Under the pieces are notes generated by a model. It was not told where the DNA came from. It did no database searches and was given only the letters and a program-made list of their open reading frames with translations. The translations under genes and the position numbers were made by a program. From an uncultured Eubacteriales bacterium (lineage in GTDB: Bacteria > Bacillota > Clostridia > Christensenellales > CAG-138), in assembly GCA_900544965.1 (NCBI GenBank), contig UQXE01000005.1, positions 9,163 through 73,162 on the forward strand: a stretch of 64,000 nucleotides of DNA. Direction: 5' to 3'. Of the stretch, positions 63,903 to 64,000 are shown piece after piece (positions within the stretch are counted from its first letter, which is position 1; each line of letters opens with the position of its first letter).

Positions 63903-64000
63903 CAAAAACCCGGATTTAAACCGTAAGGTTTTCGTTCTTTGCGGGTTTTGCCTCCGGCGGCTTAGAACCTTTTTTGCAAAAAAGGTTCTAAGAACTCCAA
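63903..64000 (+). repeat. Modular palindromic repeat, copy E (type II, internally deleted, cut by window end)
   Basis: CCAAAAACCC joins directly to GGATTTAAACC, so the first hairpin and most of the long stem are missing. The rest is intact: AAGGTTTTCGTTCTTTGCGG then GTTTTGCCTCCGGCGG, and the perfect 32-base palindrome 63961-63992 (CTTAGAACC...GGTTCTAAG) identical to copy B. It begins about 50 bases after the MerR stop. Confidence 0.8.

Overview
The window looks like a chromosomal segment of an endospore-forming anaerobic Firmicute of the class Clostridia. The spore genes (yqfC/yqfD, spoVT), the yqfC-yqfD-phoH-yqfF-ybeY-cdd-era-recO gene order, pyruvate phosphate dikinase, a TIGR03905-type protein and paired glycogen genes all point that way. 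A Christensenellales-like lineage is possible, but the sequence here does not settle it. Strand use is mixed, base composition is moderate, and most genes have strong GGAGG-type ribosome binding sites, several with TTG or GTG starts.

Layout. 1-7.8 kb: sporulation, RNA-processing and ribosome-assembly operon (yqfC to era), then a 44-codon YqzL-like gene on the opposite strand and recO. 7.8-8.9 kb: dGTPase-like gene. 9.4-17.9 kb: a complete Kdp potassium-uptake locus (small membrane ORF, kdpF, A, B, C, terminator, kdpD, E) with repeated 17-bp KdpE-box-like motifs, followed by a decayed recombinase fragment. 18.4-25.5 kb: ppdK, a C39-like lipoprotein, DUF1015, and an unrecognised gene. 25.5-28.2 kb: an AT-rich, partly decayed island (TetR pseudogene with intact promoter and operators, two acetyltransferases, ABC ATPase tail). 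28.5-36.3 kb: DUF1002 protein, tRNA-Trp, small secreted Cys-rich proteins, a DNA-repair radical SAM pair behind a LexA-like box, a topology-modulation-type kinase, an acetyltransferase, permease debris, spoVT. 36.8-37.1 kb: a 271-bp MITE-like element. 37.2-45.2 kb: rRNA methyltransferase, pdp, polA, coaE, solute-binding lipoprotein. 45.2-53.4 kb: membrane protein, divergent tryptophanase/tyrosine phenol-lyase homologue, sortase, ylmH, lipoprotein, methyltransferase-galE-hpt-tilS. 53.6-64 kb: ychF, TSCPD protein, yhaM, malQ, glgP, comB, a Q/N/R-repeat protein, an amidohydrolase, a MerR-TipAS regulator.

The most unusual feature is a family of about 200-bp modular palindromic repeats. Five copies (6.6, 22.8, 36.4, 38.6 and 63.9 kb) all lie just 3' of genes. 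They share three consecutive hairpins and one of two alternative 3' hairpin modules, and one large stem shows compensatory base changes between copies. I know of no name for this family. No CRISPR array, rRNA, prophage or intact transposase was seen.
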